Part shown: in pieces, positions 39,619 through 52,300 of the stretch
Layout of the letters: every line of letters starts with the position of its first letter
Numbering within the stretch: position 1 is the stretch's first letter
From: Glandiceps talaboti
Taxonomy: Eukaryota > Hemichordata > Enteropneusta > Spengelidae
Assembly (NCBI RefSeq): GCF_964340395.1
Contig: NC_135561.1
Span: forward strand, 10,321,232 to 10,383,731
DNA length: 62,500 nucleotides
Reading direction: 5' to 3'
Translations under genes and position numbers: made by a program
Notes under the pieces: generated by a model
Databases searched by the model: none
The model's input: only the letters and a program-made list of their open reading frames with translations
Told to the model about the DNA's origin: nothing

Positions 39619-40480
39619 CTTCATACGTCTTCAGGCTTTCACTTCAATACTTAAAGTGACAGTGTGTACTTATTGACAACATTCTGTGGATTGAGAATTT
39701 GGAATTTGGAGGACGTGTCTAATACTGTATTAAAATGCATGATAATTATAAGCTAACCAATGAAAGCCGTCATTGCAAATAAATTCACTGTATTGAAATG
39801 TGATTGGTCAATGGTCTTATATAAATATATAGTTCTTTTTTTTTGTGACCTGCATGCAGTGTATGGATGGTCACTGTGGCCCTAGAACTGACATGATACC
39901 ATACGATTATAAATAAAAGCAGGTAGCAGGTAGCAGTTATAATTTGACGTGGGGTCAAAGTTTAATGTGTTTTAAAAGGAAAGCAAAACTTAATAATATC
40001 GAATTTAATATTCTCCCAATGTGTCACAAGCTATTTCTTCCTTGCTACCGGGACACAAATCTACAGTCAAAAAGCATACTTATCTGTCCCTGTGTGTTGA
40101 TTTGGTCAGCTTCTATTCAATATTCCTGTGTTGTAATTAACACCGTGACACAAGAGTTACGTCCCTCGTGCACTAGGCCATCGTACTTTGCCTTCTACCC
40201 TTCAACTTTTCCTTTTTTCTAGTGTCATAGTTGAACGTATTGCAATTAATTCCACCATTGTGATTTATAAACAAAATACACATTGTCCATACCCAACTAA
40301 GACACTGACATGTTTTTCAAGCTGTAAAAAACACTTTACTGAGTAGAATACACAGTGACTGTAGTTATTTGTTATCATGTTACTTTTATTTTTTTTGTTA
40401 TTTAGTTATTACACATTTTTGGGGTTGTATTTGTAATTTTAATTTTTATTTGTTCAATCCCCGGATCGATCATGGGTATA

Positions 40481-40512
<32 letters not shown>

Positions 40513-41006
40513 GACAGATAGATAAATAAATAAATAAATAAACGAATAAATAAATATGTTTGGAAGGAACATTTCTGTAAACCAGTAAGTTAGTGTACAC
40601 ATACATTTATAGCTGCACTAACTGATTGTATCGTCCAGTCCCTCGATCTCGAATTTGTGAGGATACTCTTGCGTTTCCATATTTACTAACTAATACTCTG
40701 ATAAAGGTGAAATCATGAAATTTATCTTTAGTACGAGGTGCAACCTTTCGCTTGAGACCTTGACTTTTGACCTTGAATTCCAGTGTCCAATATCAAGCTA
40801 TCTTTTGCATTTGGCAGACATATTGTGATATTTACGTATGGCCAAAGTCTTGTAGATTTTGTTCACTAGTAATACATAACAGATATACACATCAATGAAT
40901 TTCAATGTTCACAACAAATTAGATTGAACTTGGCCATATCTGTAGCTAAATATCATATGGCCAACAGACTTCATAATTTATGCGTGTTTTTAGCTGTCCT
41001 TGGGGA
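39619..41006. other. Upstream region of PAN gene C
   Basis: Aligned with 22175-23895 of copy B but without the MITE. It carries GAAA and AAAT microsatellites at 40478-40555. No gene was seen. Confidence 0.6.
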
Positions 41007-41033
41007 AATTTATGTAGAGATTTTGTCTGTCTC

Positions 41034-41106
<73 letters not shown>

Positions 41107-41975
41107 GCCTGCTGTGGACGTACACGATATCTTGCAAACTACTGCACGAATGGTGATAAATCTTGCTATAGATCGATATATTCCTATTTTAATCCTTCCA
41201 CTCAACTGCCAATATTTATCAATATCAGATCATGAAACCTCGATGTCAATCGAATAGAAACAGTTTACATCAAGCACGGTTTATTTCATTTACACAAAAT
41301 GTAGCAAGAAATATTGATCTTTCTATTTTAGTGTGGAATGTATAGATTCGTATTAGATTCGGCATGATGACAGCATAGAGCTAGTGAACACTAACATGAA
41401 ACAGACTGCATTCAGATCCTCTCGATATTTTGATAAAACTGCCGGTATGTTTGTTTATAAATACACATACAACTTGTATGTGACTAAGCACAGGGCTGCG
41501 CGGTACTTTGTTATCTCTCAGAGTGTGATCGAAATAGAATCGGTTTATGCAATATATTATGACTTGCATAAAGCTAGCATGTTGACCAGAGTGAGAGATA
41601 ATGGTTTCTGGTAGCTTTCTCTCCACATTTAATTTTTACAAGGGTGATATAAAACTAAATATTCTAAATACAACGAATCCGAAGGGACTAAACCCATAGT
41701 CATTTAACTGGCTCCATACTGTTGGCACCCATTCCTACATTGGGTACTTCCACATGCCTGCAGTACTTGTTACTGTTATATTATGTCACTGCCATGGAAA
41801 CAAAAATAGTTAGTTAAAAATAGTTAATATCATCTCTAACTGGTTGTGTACCATTCAGTCCCTCGATTTCCAATTTGTGCGGGCAATCTTCCTTTTGTAT
41901 ATTTCTTTTGTGCGACTGATAATATTTATAAATAACACATAAATGTCCACTGAAACAAAAACAGTTACAGTTTAC

Positions 41976-42031
<56 letters not shown>

Positions 42032-42072
42032 CTATAATACATAGGCACGCCAATTAAGTGCCATTACACCCC

Positions 42073-42106
<34 letters not shown>

Positions 42107-43466
42107 GTTTTTTGAGATGCAACTTTCCTTTTAAGATCTTGAACGTCACCTTCTGTGTCAACACACAAAAAAAATCAAACTCATCTGTTAGTCATACATA
42201 AGGATAGTGTCTTCTGTGAAGACTTGTTTCCCGGAGCTGTAAGCAGCATAGTTATAATTTGTTTAGTTAAGGCATGTCTGGATTTTTTATGGAGGTCCAA
42301 AAGCGGTAAAAAGAGTGCATGGTTATTTTTTTGTTCAATATTACAAAATGAACATAGAATGATGTAAACACTGTGATTGCGGTTGTAAAATGAAATGCCG
42401 TGAATGAGTAAAGAAAGTAATTATAATAGATTGCATGAGATAATACTTGGAAAATATTGTTAACGTATATAACGTATATGAATTACGAATTCATCTCACG
42501 GTGATCAGAATGGATAACGAAAGTCGGTTGTAATTTTAATAGGGAGAATATAACAGAAAACACTGAAAGCATGAGTGCAAATACCCACAAGTACCCACAC
42601 TTGCACTCACGTGTCATGGGGATCGGTTATTATTACATGTGTTTACCCGAAACAGCAAATTTCCGTAAAAATTGTACTGTGCGATCAGGCGCTTATGTTC
42701 AACGAACGAACGAACGATCCTACTTATTTGCATATTACTTGCATAAAGGTATGTAATAACGATTTTGGTATTGTACTGCAGTGCAAATACCACTTGTATG
42801 CGCGCTCGCCGGTGCAAGTAATCACTGGTACATATATGTGTAATAATAGTTTGACCCTGGTGAGCTAATGTTTAGCATGTAGACGAGGGGTGATATTGTA
42901 GGAACTGATCCTGCGCGGTAAATTATCCTAGCTTTGTTTATTTATACTGTTTGCATCTCTGAAGCTCTTTACAATTTTAATGATATATGAATAAAAAATA
43001 TTAGCAACTGATAAGACATTGAGTGTTCGGTTGTCTGACATGACGACTCAGTGTTATGTAATTTTTTAGACTACATTATCATATTTGTAAATATTAGCTA
43101 CAGAGCCTACCTAGTCGCCCTAGAGATATTTCTTGTTGATTCATAATGATGTTATGAGAATATAGTATCACAGCAGTTAATATGATTGGAGTTTTGCCAG
43201 TTACTACTAGTCATTAAACAAATGACTGTGAACTAAAATTACGAAATATATATATTAACAAGTTGCAGACAATGTCCCTAACAACACAACATAATGTACT
43301 AGTATGTGTGACATGACATGACATGACATGACATGACATGACTTTTCGTCTTCTAAACAAGCGTGCATCCGCTTAGCAACGATGACCAGATTAGTAACAA
43401 TACTGTTATTGCGTTTTAGGAAATACGCGTTATTGTATACATCATATTTACATAATAATATTCATC
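41007..43466. repeat. Tandem duplication, first unit (2.46 kb)
   Basis: Nearly identical to 43467-45955. Includes TCTG (41035-41104), TC (41980-42028), AC (42075-42105) and ACATG (43310-43342) microsatellites. No gene was recognised. Frames repeated in both units (41384, 42155, 42571) lack any known domain. Confidence 0.9.
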
Positions 43467-43493
43467 AATTTATGTAGAGATTTTGTCTGTCTC

Positions 43494-43558
<65 letters not shown>

Positions 43559-44429
43559 GCCTGCTGTGGACGTACACGATATCTTGCAAACTACTGCACG
43601 AATGGTGATAAATCTTGCTATAGATCTATATCTTCCTATTTTAATCCTTCCACTCAACTGCCAATATTTATCAATATCAGATCATGAAACCTCGATGTCA
43701 ATCGAATAGAAACAGTTTACATCAAGCACGGTTTATTTCATTTACACAAAATGTAGCAAGAAATATTGATCTTTCTATCTTAGTGTAGAATGTATAGATT
43801 CGTATTAGATTCGGCATGATGACAGCATAGAGCTAGTGAACACTAACATGAAACAGACTGCATTCAGATCCTCTCGATATTTTGATAAAACTGCCGGTAT
43901 GTTTGTTTATAAATACACATACAACTTGTATGTGACTAAGCACAGGGCTGCGCGGTACTTTGTTATCTCTCAGAGTGTGATCGAAATAGAATCGGTTTAT
44001 GCAATATATTATGACTTGTATAAAGCTAGCATGTTGACCAGAGTGAGAGATAATGGTTTCTGGTAGCTTTCTCTCCACATTTAATTTTTACAAGGGTGAT
44101 ATAAAACTAAATATTCTAAATACAACGAATCCGAAGGGACTAAACCCATAGTCATTTAACTGGCTCCATACTGTTGGCACCCATTCCTACATTGGATACT
44201 TCCACATGCCTGCAGTACTTGTTACTGTTATATTATGTCACTGCCATATGGAAACAAAAATAGTTAGTTAAAAATAGTTAATATCATCTCTAACTGGTTG
44301 TGTACCATTCAGTCCCTCGATTTCCAATTTGTGCGGGCAATCTTCCTTTTGTATATTTCTTTTGTGCGACTGATAATATTTATAAATAACACATAAATGT
44401 CCACTGAAACAAAAACAGTTACAGTTTAC

Positions 44430-44487
<58 letters not shown>

Positions 44488-44528
44488 CTATAATACATAG
44501 GCACGCCAATTAAGTGCCATTACACCCC

Positions 44529-44587
<59 letters not shown>

Positions 44588-45955
44588 ACCATTTTGTGAG
44601 ATGCAACTTTCCTTTTAAGATCTTGAACGTCACCTTCTGTGTCAACACAAAAAAAAATCAAACTCATCTGTTAGTCATACAGAAGGATAGTGTCTTCTGT
44701 GAAGACTTGTTTCCCGGAGCTGTAAGCAGCATAGTTATAATTTGTTTAGTTAAGGCATGTCTGGATTTTGTATGGAGGTCCAAAAGCGGTAAAAAGAGTG
44801 CATGGTTATTTTTTTGTCCAATATTACAAAATGAACATAGAATGATGTAAACACAGTGATTGTGGTTGTAAAATGAAATGCCGTGAATGAGTAAAGAAAG
44901 TAATTATAATAGATTGCATGAGATAATACTTGGAAAATATTGTTAACGTATATAACGTATATGAATTACGAATTCATCTCACGGTGATCAGAATGGATAA
45001 CGAAAGTCGGTTGTAATTTTAATAGGGAGAATATAACAGAAAACACTGAAAGCATGAGTGCAAATACCCACAAGTACCCACACTTGCACTCACGTGTCAT
45101 GGGGATCGGTTATTATTACATGTGTTTACCCGAAACAGCAAATTTCCGTAAAAATTGTACTGTGCGATCAGGCGCTTATGTTCAACGAACGAACGAACGA
45201 TCCTACTTATTTGCATATTACTTGCATAAAGGTATGTAATAACGATTTTGGTATTGTACTGCAGTGCAAATACCACTTGTATGCGCGCTCGCCGGTGCAA
45301 GTAATCACTGGTACATATATGTGTAATAATAGTTTGACCCTGGTGAGCTAATGTTTAGCATTTAGACGAGGGGTGATATTGTAGGAACTGATCCTGCGCG
45401 GTAAATTATCCTAGCTTTGTTTATTTATACTGTTTGCATCTCTGAAGCTGTTTACAATTTTAATGATATATGAATAAAAAATATTAGCAACTGATAAGAC
45501 ATTGAGTGTTCGGTTGTCTGACATGACGACTCAGTGTTATGTAATTTTTTAGACTACATTATCATATTTGTAAATATTAGCTACAGAACCTACCTAGTCG
45601 CCCTAGAGATATTTCTTGTTGATTCATAATGATGTTATGAGAATATAGTATCACAGCAGTTAATATGATTGCAGTTTTGCCAGTTACTACTAGTCATTAA
45701 ACAAATGACAGTGAACTAAAATTACGAAATATATATATTAACAAGTTGCAGACAATGTCCCTAACAACACAACATAATGTACTAGTATGTGTGACATGAC
45801 ATGACATGACATGACATGACATGACATGACTTTTCGTCTTCTAAACAAGCGTGCATCCGCTTAGCAACGATGACCAGATTAGTAACAATACTGTTATTGC
45901 GTTTTAGGAAATACGCGTTATTGTATACATCATATTTACATAATAATATTCATCA
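43467..45955. repeat. Tandem duplication, second unit
   Basis: Most differences from the first unit are microsatellite copy numbers: TCTG at 43495-43556, TC at 44432-44484, CA at 44530-44584, ACATG at 45793-45830. Copies A and B have this segment once. Confidence 0.9.
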
Positions 45956-46046
45956 GTTGAGAAATTACACATTCAAATACACTAACGTCACTTGGAAATT
46001 TCACTGATAGAGGGCGTTATGTTCGGAATTATAATAAAATACTCAC

Positions 46047-46551
46047 TCTCTAAAATTCTCCTTGTCTTCATCAGACATGAAATTATATGTCCTGATTTTC
46101 TGATCGATCGGAATTCCCTGCATGACTGATAAATTGGTGAGTTCATTTTTTGTTAGGAATGTATGATCATCATTTTGCAATTCGGGGTCATTAAATGCCA
46201 GATACTCTGTTTAATACACAAATCGAAAAAAAAATTAACAATAACAAGTACAACTGTCAAAGACAAAGTAAAGTTACAAACCTATGTTGAAGAAATTGTC
46301 CGATAGTGGGTGATCAATGAAGGTTGTGAACTCTTGCGGGCGGCATCCTTCACAACTCCTGGCTGCAGAGCTATATGGTCACGATCACTACGACAACGAC
46401 CCCTTCCAATTCCACTCTTGTCACCACCAGAATCTGTCACAGTCTTGGGGTCACCATAAGCAGTTAATGTAGTTCCAGTATCATCAAGGTCAACCCATTT
46501 ATCAAGTCCACCAGGTTCAACCATAACTTCTGGTTCCCCTCCTTCTGCCAT
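46047..46551 (-). pseudogene. Acyl-CoA oxidase-like 5' exons (copy C)
   Basis: Two exons on the minus strand: 46551-46282, starting with ATG, and 46206-46047, flanked by splice sites. Exon 2 (with AFNDPELQ and FLTKNEL) resembles the N-terminal region of peroxisomal acyl-CoA oxidases. In exon 1 the ATG frame meets TAG at the very end, while the frame that splices correctly into exon 2 is a different one, implying a frameshift inside exon 1. The intact 8 nt in exon 2 and the absence of the TAA show this copy is less decayed than the one at 31376-31869. No later exons follow. The exon 1 protein could alternatively belong to an unrelated gene. Confidence 0.5.
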
Positions 46552-47036
46552 CTTTTACCAACTAAGAGGTCAAAAGTGTATATTCTTTGAAACAAGGCTA
46601 GATAGATATGGAATCAGTTTGAGAACACAAGAGGGAATAAATAGGAAACTATTATGTAATTTAACAATGGAAATAATCTTGACAGTATCTTAACGCAACA
46701 GAATGCTCTGATGCAGTATCTCAATGCAAGGAATTACAAGTGTGACAAGACTAGTCACTTCAAAAGGTTCAAAAGGTTAATTCATAGCAAGGTTATAAGC
46801 AGATGACTACTCATCATTCTGATGGATGTTTACCTGTAGTAGTAATGACAATGAAAAGTTTTGGTTTAGATTTATAGGAAATTTTACATGTAAATATTGA
46901 ACTTGCTATAACACTTTTTGACTTGAAACAAAATACATCAATCTTGTAACATTACACTTTTATTGACAATTTACAACGATGCAAATCCACAAGAAAGTTA
47001 CTCTAGTACTCAAAGATGTGACCAGACATGCTGATT

Positions 47037-48790
47037 TCAACTCCAGCCTGTGTTTCTGACTGCTAACCCCCTCCTTTTTTGGCACTCATTTAGAATACTT
47101 GTTATTACACTGATGATATAACACATGGCATTACTTACCTCAGCTTCACCACACCACACACAAATGTGAGGGAATAGTCCACATGAATAGTATTGGTACT
47201 CTACATGATCTTGGCAATTTATGTTCCGTCGAACAACCACAGTTTTACTCAGTTCAGCTTCAACAGTAAACAAACGTGAACCGCGGGTATAATGGAGTTC
47301 CCGAAAATGAGAAAATCAGGATGCGCAATAAAATTTTAGAAAAGTGCAATTAGTGCATTTATAGTTGATTTTAATAAAGCATACTGGCTAATGAGTTTTG
47401 CAATACAACTAGGTTCCAGTGTTTTTCATATTCTGCTATTTTGAAAATTCTTTCTTTCTTTGAAAAGAGGTATGTGCCTGTAAAGGAATAAACTATAGTA
47501 GGGATAAAGAGGATTACTTACATCTATTTGCATTCTAAGTTGAACTTCCTGTTGACTCCACAGTTGTTTGTCAGAGTATACACATCGAGGCTTCCCACAA
47601 GCCACACATTTAATCATAGTACGTACTTTCACCTTGACCAAGAAACGTCTATTCTCACTATCATGATCCTCTTTCTTGGAGGGACGATCCACTTCATCTG
47701 TATCAGTTCCATATATGTCTTCAAAATCAGCAAACTTGTCTTTTTTGTCATAGAATACCGTGGGTCAGGCAGCCAACTTAGTTTGGCAAATTCTGAAAGA
47801 GGCAGTCTTGGTGACATGCTAACAGTACAAACAGTTTGAGCTTCAGCCTCTTCACATTTTTGGACTGCACTTTCTAATGTGACATTATTCTTACCAGCTT
47901 CAACCAGCATCCATATTCCAGACCAGGTTGTAGCATACTGTATCCCTTTAAATAACTGGTATTCCACTTCAATGTTCAGACCAGCCAAACTTTGTAGCAG
48001 TTCTTTTCCCTCTTGGCGAAGGGTTTCATTGGCAGGAGCACCGACACACTTTTTCAAATGAAATATGTACTGTCTTTGACGAGCATGTCTTTCCATCCAC
48101 TCTTCTGAAGCTATTTCTTCGTCATATCAGTAACCAACACATCTTTGACAATACCATTAACGGACATAAATAGCTGTGAAATCTCTTTTTTCGTTGCTGG
48201 TGAATTTGTCTTCACTTGTTTTTCCTTTAGGACCAGTCTACAAAATCTGTCATCCAGTTGGCTTGTCACTACATCCAGGCTATTCTCCAAATGTTTCTTT
48301 ATTTGTGGATATTCTTTTGATTTGTCTCTAAATTCTTGCATATTTGTACATGATCTGATACTCTTTTCTATGGCTGGATCCATCTCTTCTCTTGACAAAG
48401 CAACTCTGAGCCATACAATGCAAGATTTAAAATACTCATGACTCTTTCAGCTGGGTTTATCCAACTTCCACCTGGTGCAGTAATTGTTGCAACAAGCATG
48501 TCAAAGTCTCGCTGAGTAAAACTTGCTATAAGGGCAACTTTCACAGAACCATGTCGCACATTATGGTCAAGCCCGCCACCACTGTACTGTAGGTGTATGG
48601 GACTTTTCTATTGATCTAACTTATTGATAGCCTTGTGTAATTCAACAGCATGTCCCAATGGTGTAGACGGTTCAAAAACTGTATCTTTCAAGGAAACAAA
48701 GACTTGGCCACGATAGAAAGAATCTGTATCCTTCTCTGGTATGTCACAGTCAAGTGTGATTGAGGGTACGAGCTAAAACTTCAGACCACT
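47037..48790 (-). pseudogene. Decayed zinc-finger/DDE-like transposon gene
   Basis: Minus-strand blocks in order: about 48790-48370 with a GGLDHNV motif and SWINPAERVMSILNLAL; 48398-48111; 48120-47760; 47735-47510 with a CVACGKPRCVYS zinc motif; 47273-47140 with CGLFPHICVWCGEAE. They are separated by a TAG near 48607, at least three frameshifts and one or two possible introns (donor-like GTAAGT at about 47518 and 47145). Proteins with this layout are abundant, uncharacterised and transposon-like in invertebrates; that is recollection, not a search result. The function is unassigned. Confidence 0.5.
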
Positions 48791-48817
48791 AACGTCTTCG
48801 TTGGTGGTCTGAGGTTT
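48776..48817. repeat. 19-bp hairpin with tetraloop
   Basis: The arms at 48776-48794 and 48799-48817 pair fully as RNA if two G-U pairs are allowed, with a 4-nt loop. It lies at the upstream border of the decayed transposon gene, so it may be part of the element's terminus. Confidence 0.75.
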
Positions 48818-49038
48818 GTCCGACCTTGGGCAGGGAGCTAAGGCATGCGCAGACACAAAGTTACGTCATTTTCTAATAATAGTGGTATGGGCCTATTTTG
48901 AACTACGCTAACTGGCGTAGTGGCAGCTTCGAAACGAAACGCATCAAAACCAACTTCCAACATCACGTCAAGATCTACACTTGTCAACTAGCTTAGCCTG
49001 TAGCGGTAGGAAGATCGCTTTCACACAGTGAGTACACT

Positions 49039-49157
49039 GTATATACCACAGGTACTCGAATCAATTTGTATGATTTTTTTTTTTTTAAATATGTATGGTA
49101 ACTTATTTACCATACATATTTTTTTTAAATCATACAGATTGATTCGAGTACCTGTGG
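49039..49157. mobile_element. Foldback palindrome
   Basis: Arms of about 50 bp around a 6-nt centre (46-54 bp each depending on the T tract), with ends CCACAGGTACTCGAATC. The 3' 70 bp recur in direct orientation at 50728-50797, on the other side of a LINE fragment. Confidence 0.8.
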
Positions 49158-50721
49158 ATTGATTATGGGACCAAAGTTTTATACACTATTGTACAAGTTT
49201 TCACATATTTTGTTTACAAGAAACATGGCTTACCCATGACATAGATGTTAGTGCATATTTTCCCGAATTTGTTATATTCTCAACTGTAAGGAAAAGAAAA
49301 CGAGGATCAAGGGGAAGACCAAGTGGGGGTGTAGTTGTAGCCATATGGAAGGGTATAATTGATGGTATTAAACGTATTGACACTAACATGACAGATGCGA
49401 TATTTTTGTTGTTTAATGCAGAATATTTTGGCACTACTAAAGATATTTTACTTGGAGCTGTTTATGTTCCACCGGAAGGTTCACATGTGTACGAAAACGA
49501 AAAAGATGGTATCAATATTTTAGAAAATGAGCTTATTCGATTGAATACACATTTCGAGCATGTAGACAATATCATTTTAGGTGATCTCAATGCAAGGATT
49601 GCAGAGGAGAATGATTATATAACATATGATGACGTAAGCTATCTCTACAATACCAGCTCATATTTACGAGGGTGATCTGTTTTGTATGGCTCGCAAATCA
49701 AAAGATAAGACTTCAAACAATTTCGGTAAAAGTTTGCTTTCTTTGTGTTGTACACTTTCAATGCATGTATTAAATGGTAGATTTAATGGTGACAGGGAAG
49801 GCCACATTACATGTACAGCCAACAATGGTAAAAGTGTTGTAGATTTCATAGTCGTATCGTCTTGTTTATTTGATTCAATTGCGGATTTTAAAGTTGGAGA
49901 TAGAAACGAATCGGATCACTTTCCCATTGAAAGTGTTTTAAGGTGTAAATTACATCGACACACAGATGGAGACATGAATATGAATGAGTTCACAAGGTAT
50001 AGATGGAATTCTAAAGAAGAGCATACCTTTGTAAATAAATTTGGTACAGGTGATGTGGCCAACCTCTTAGAGGAGTGTAATGCAAATATTGGTGTCAATA
50101 ATGATGAAGCGATCGATTGTATTGTTAAAGCTGTCAAAATGGCGGGATCTTGCATGAAATGTCCAAGTGGTACACAAAAGCGATCGCGCCAACAACAGCC
50201 CCCATGGTTCAACCGTATTTGTCAGCAGCAAAAACATCAGGTGAAAAAAAAATTGTATGAATTTAGGAAAAATAGCACAGAAGAATCTCTGCACGTCTAC
50301 AAACGTAGTCGAAACTTGTTCAGAAATACATGCAGGAAGTTTAAAAGAAACTATGCTGATACATTATCGACAAAACTGAGAAACCAATGGGAGCATGTTT
50401 CAGGTAGTGATGGTATGTGGGCCATGATCAAAGACAGTCAGAAAGGATCACGTGATAACCCGTCAATTTCATGCAAACAGTGGGTCGACTATTTCACAAA
50501 ATTAAGCAACCCTCAAAATACGTCATTTGGTGTAACTTTTGAGGAAGAGAATAGTGTAGGTTTGGATTCAGATGATACGTATTTAGATATTTTGAATTCA
50601 AGCATCACTGACGAGGAAATCATGAAAGTGGTATTAAGATTGAAAAACGGCAAATCACCTGGTCCAGACGGCATACCGTCAGAATTTTTCAAATGTACTG
50701 TATCTACCTTGTTGCCCATTA
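49158..50721 (+). mobile_element. LINE fragment: endonuclease to start of reverse transcriptase
   Basis: The apurinic-type endonuclease starts with CLQETWL (about 49210) and includes ILGDLNARI. A frameshift near 49640 separates it from 49686-50721, which ends at the reverse-transcriptase entry motif (NGKSPGPDGIPSEFF). The reverse transcriptase itself is missing. The fragment is bounded on both sides by the same foldback sequence. Confidence 0.85.
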
Positions 50722-50804
50722 TTTTTAAATATGTATGGTAACTTATTTACCATACATATTTTTTTTAAATCATACAGATTGATTCGAGTACCTGTGGTAT
50801 ATAC
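50722..50804. repeat. Second foldback copy, one arm
   Basis: Carries the central short palindrome and the right arm, ending CCTGTGGTATATAC. This is the exact complement of the start at 49039. Confidence 0.8.
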
Positions 50805-50811
50805 GATCAGC

Positions 50812-50915
50812 ATGGCCCATAGTGTCAGAGCACCGAAGCAGTGGTCTCTATCAAAACATGAAACCGTAACATCCTTTAAAGCCTGGCGTCAGAACCTCCA
50901 GTACTTATTAATTAA
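50812..50915 (+). mobile_element. LTR-retrotransposon gag N-terminal fragment
   Basis: The frame starting with ATG at 50812 contains RAPKQWSLSKHETVTSFKAW, a pattern I associate with Gag proteins of invertebrate Gypsy-like elements. Homology ends within about 35 codons. Confidence 0.5.
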
Positions 50916-51181
50916 GTGCTTTTTTGTATTTACGTTTTTGATGTCATTGTTTTCTTGTTTTCTTGATCGGGTAATAAAAGATATCATATCATCATATCAT
51001 ATCATAAATGGGGGAAAAGTCCAAGACAATCCCATTACGTGATTTTGTTAGTGACGGTAATGGCGGCGTACCGGAGGGGAAAAGACGCACAGCACCACAA
51101 AAAAGGTCACACCTACAATTGATGTTGTGTTGAATTGGTAACTATTGTCCCATAATTTCGTCCCACTTTCTGGGGTCAGGA

Positions 51182-51726
51182 GAATTGTCCACATGAAAGC
51201 ATTCATATCCACAAAAGCATTAAAAATGAGCCTGTTATAACAAAGAACATGCAAAGGTAGCAACAAAAGCGACTTGAGTGTTTTGCTATGTGAATTGTCT
51301 CCAAAAATGCACAAACTGTTAAATACATAAAGTAACAAACAATAAACTCTAGTTCACAAATAAGAACAAATAGTAGCCGCGATGGCAAGTCCGAGTTTGT
51401 CTATGTTATATAGTCCTGGAGACATTTGGGAGGTCTGCGGTCATGACGAGGTCTGCTTGAAATTTCAGTGCCGGCAATTTTTGTTGAACTTCTACTTCCA
51501 TGTTATGACATTGACTTTGCACCTTAGGAAGATGCACGAAGTTGCGATCCCACGAATTTGCGAATGGAACACCAATCACCATCAATATCGGTTACCAAGT
51601 ACCAGTGCGTGCGTACGGGTTATTGTGATCGTCATATACGTAGACCAGGTCCCCAACTGTAATATACACCCATAGTCTGTTGAATGAGGTATGCTGTCTC
51701 GATTCATTGACCTTTCACTGTATGGG
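51182..51726 (-). repeat. Large inverted repeat, left arm
   Basis: About 545 bp, near-identical in reverse complement to 52085-52628. On the minus strand it reads an integrase C-terminus followed by a probable long terminal repeat. Past the arm end (51181-51048, minus) comes a CTCCTGACCCCAGAAAGTGG motif that may be a primer-binding region. Confidence 0.85.
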
Positions 51727-51939
51727 CTTCACCCCAAGGGCAGAGCCAGGAGTTGACTCCCCCATCCCAAGGCGAGTGTCTTAAATTTTACATTTTTTCC
51801 AAAACAGGAAAACTTGGAATGTCTATTGTCTAAACATGACTATATGTAAATTACGCGAATGGCGCACATGTCCGTGAATTTGAAACAAAGGACGCCTTGA
51901 GGACAATTGTTTTCCAGACACACTATCTTATTAAATACT

Positions 51940-52300
51940 AAAACATGTAGCGTCATGATAGCTCGCCTAAATTCTCGTATACGTAGCAGAGGCCTGTCTG
52001 CCAGGGAAATGTGGACTCAACAGGACCAGTTTACAAATGATCATCTACCACTCATAGCAACACAACCAACGTACCACAAACCGCCCATACAGTGAAAGGT
52101 CAATGAATCGAGACAGCATACCTCATTCAACAGACTATGGGTGTATATTACAGTTGGGGACCTGGTCTACGTATATGACGATCACAATAACCCGTACGCA
52201 CGCACTGGTACTTGGTAACCGATATTGATGGTGATTGGTGTTCCATTCGCAAATTCGTGGGATCGCAACTTCGTGCATCTTCCTAAGGTGCAAAGTCAAT
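51940..52300 (+). mobile_element. LTR-retrotransposon integrase C-terminal fragment
   Basis: The plus-strand frame at 51956-52060 has ARLNSRIRSRGLSAREMW and QFTN. It continues into the right arm with VGDLVYVYDDHN and, after a frameshift, KFVGSQLRASS. These are typical of the end of integrase in Gypsy-like elements. The spacer plus right arm is therefore in native order, and the left arm is the inverted extra copy. Confidence 0.6.

Larger units (their letters stand above)
32341..46778 (-). repeat. Segmental duplication, copy C
   Basis: Direct tandem copy of B (18322-32087). It contains PAN gene C, LINE and Penelope-like insertions, and an internal tandem duplication of 41007-43466. It ends with the acyl-CoA oxidase 5' exons. 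The part equivalent to 26300-30970 of copy B is absent; the break in C is at about 43142. Confidence 0.9.

Noticed and set aside
41384-41614. 76-codon frame repeated at 43836
   Set aside because: Duplicated non-coding DNA; the equivalent in copy B is interrupted.
46282-46551. Independent 89-aa gene
   Set aside because: A correctly phased splice site at the stop codon and a following exon point to part of a spliced, frameshifted gene; kept only as a tentative acyl-CoA oxidase 5' exon.
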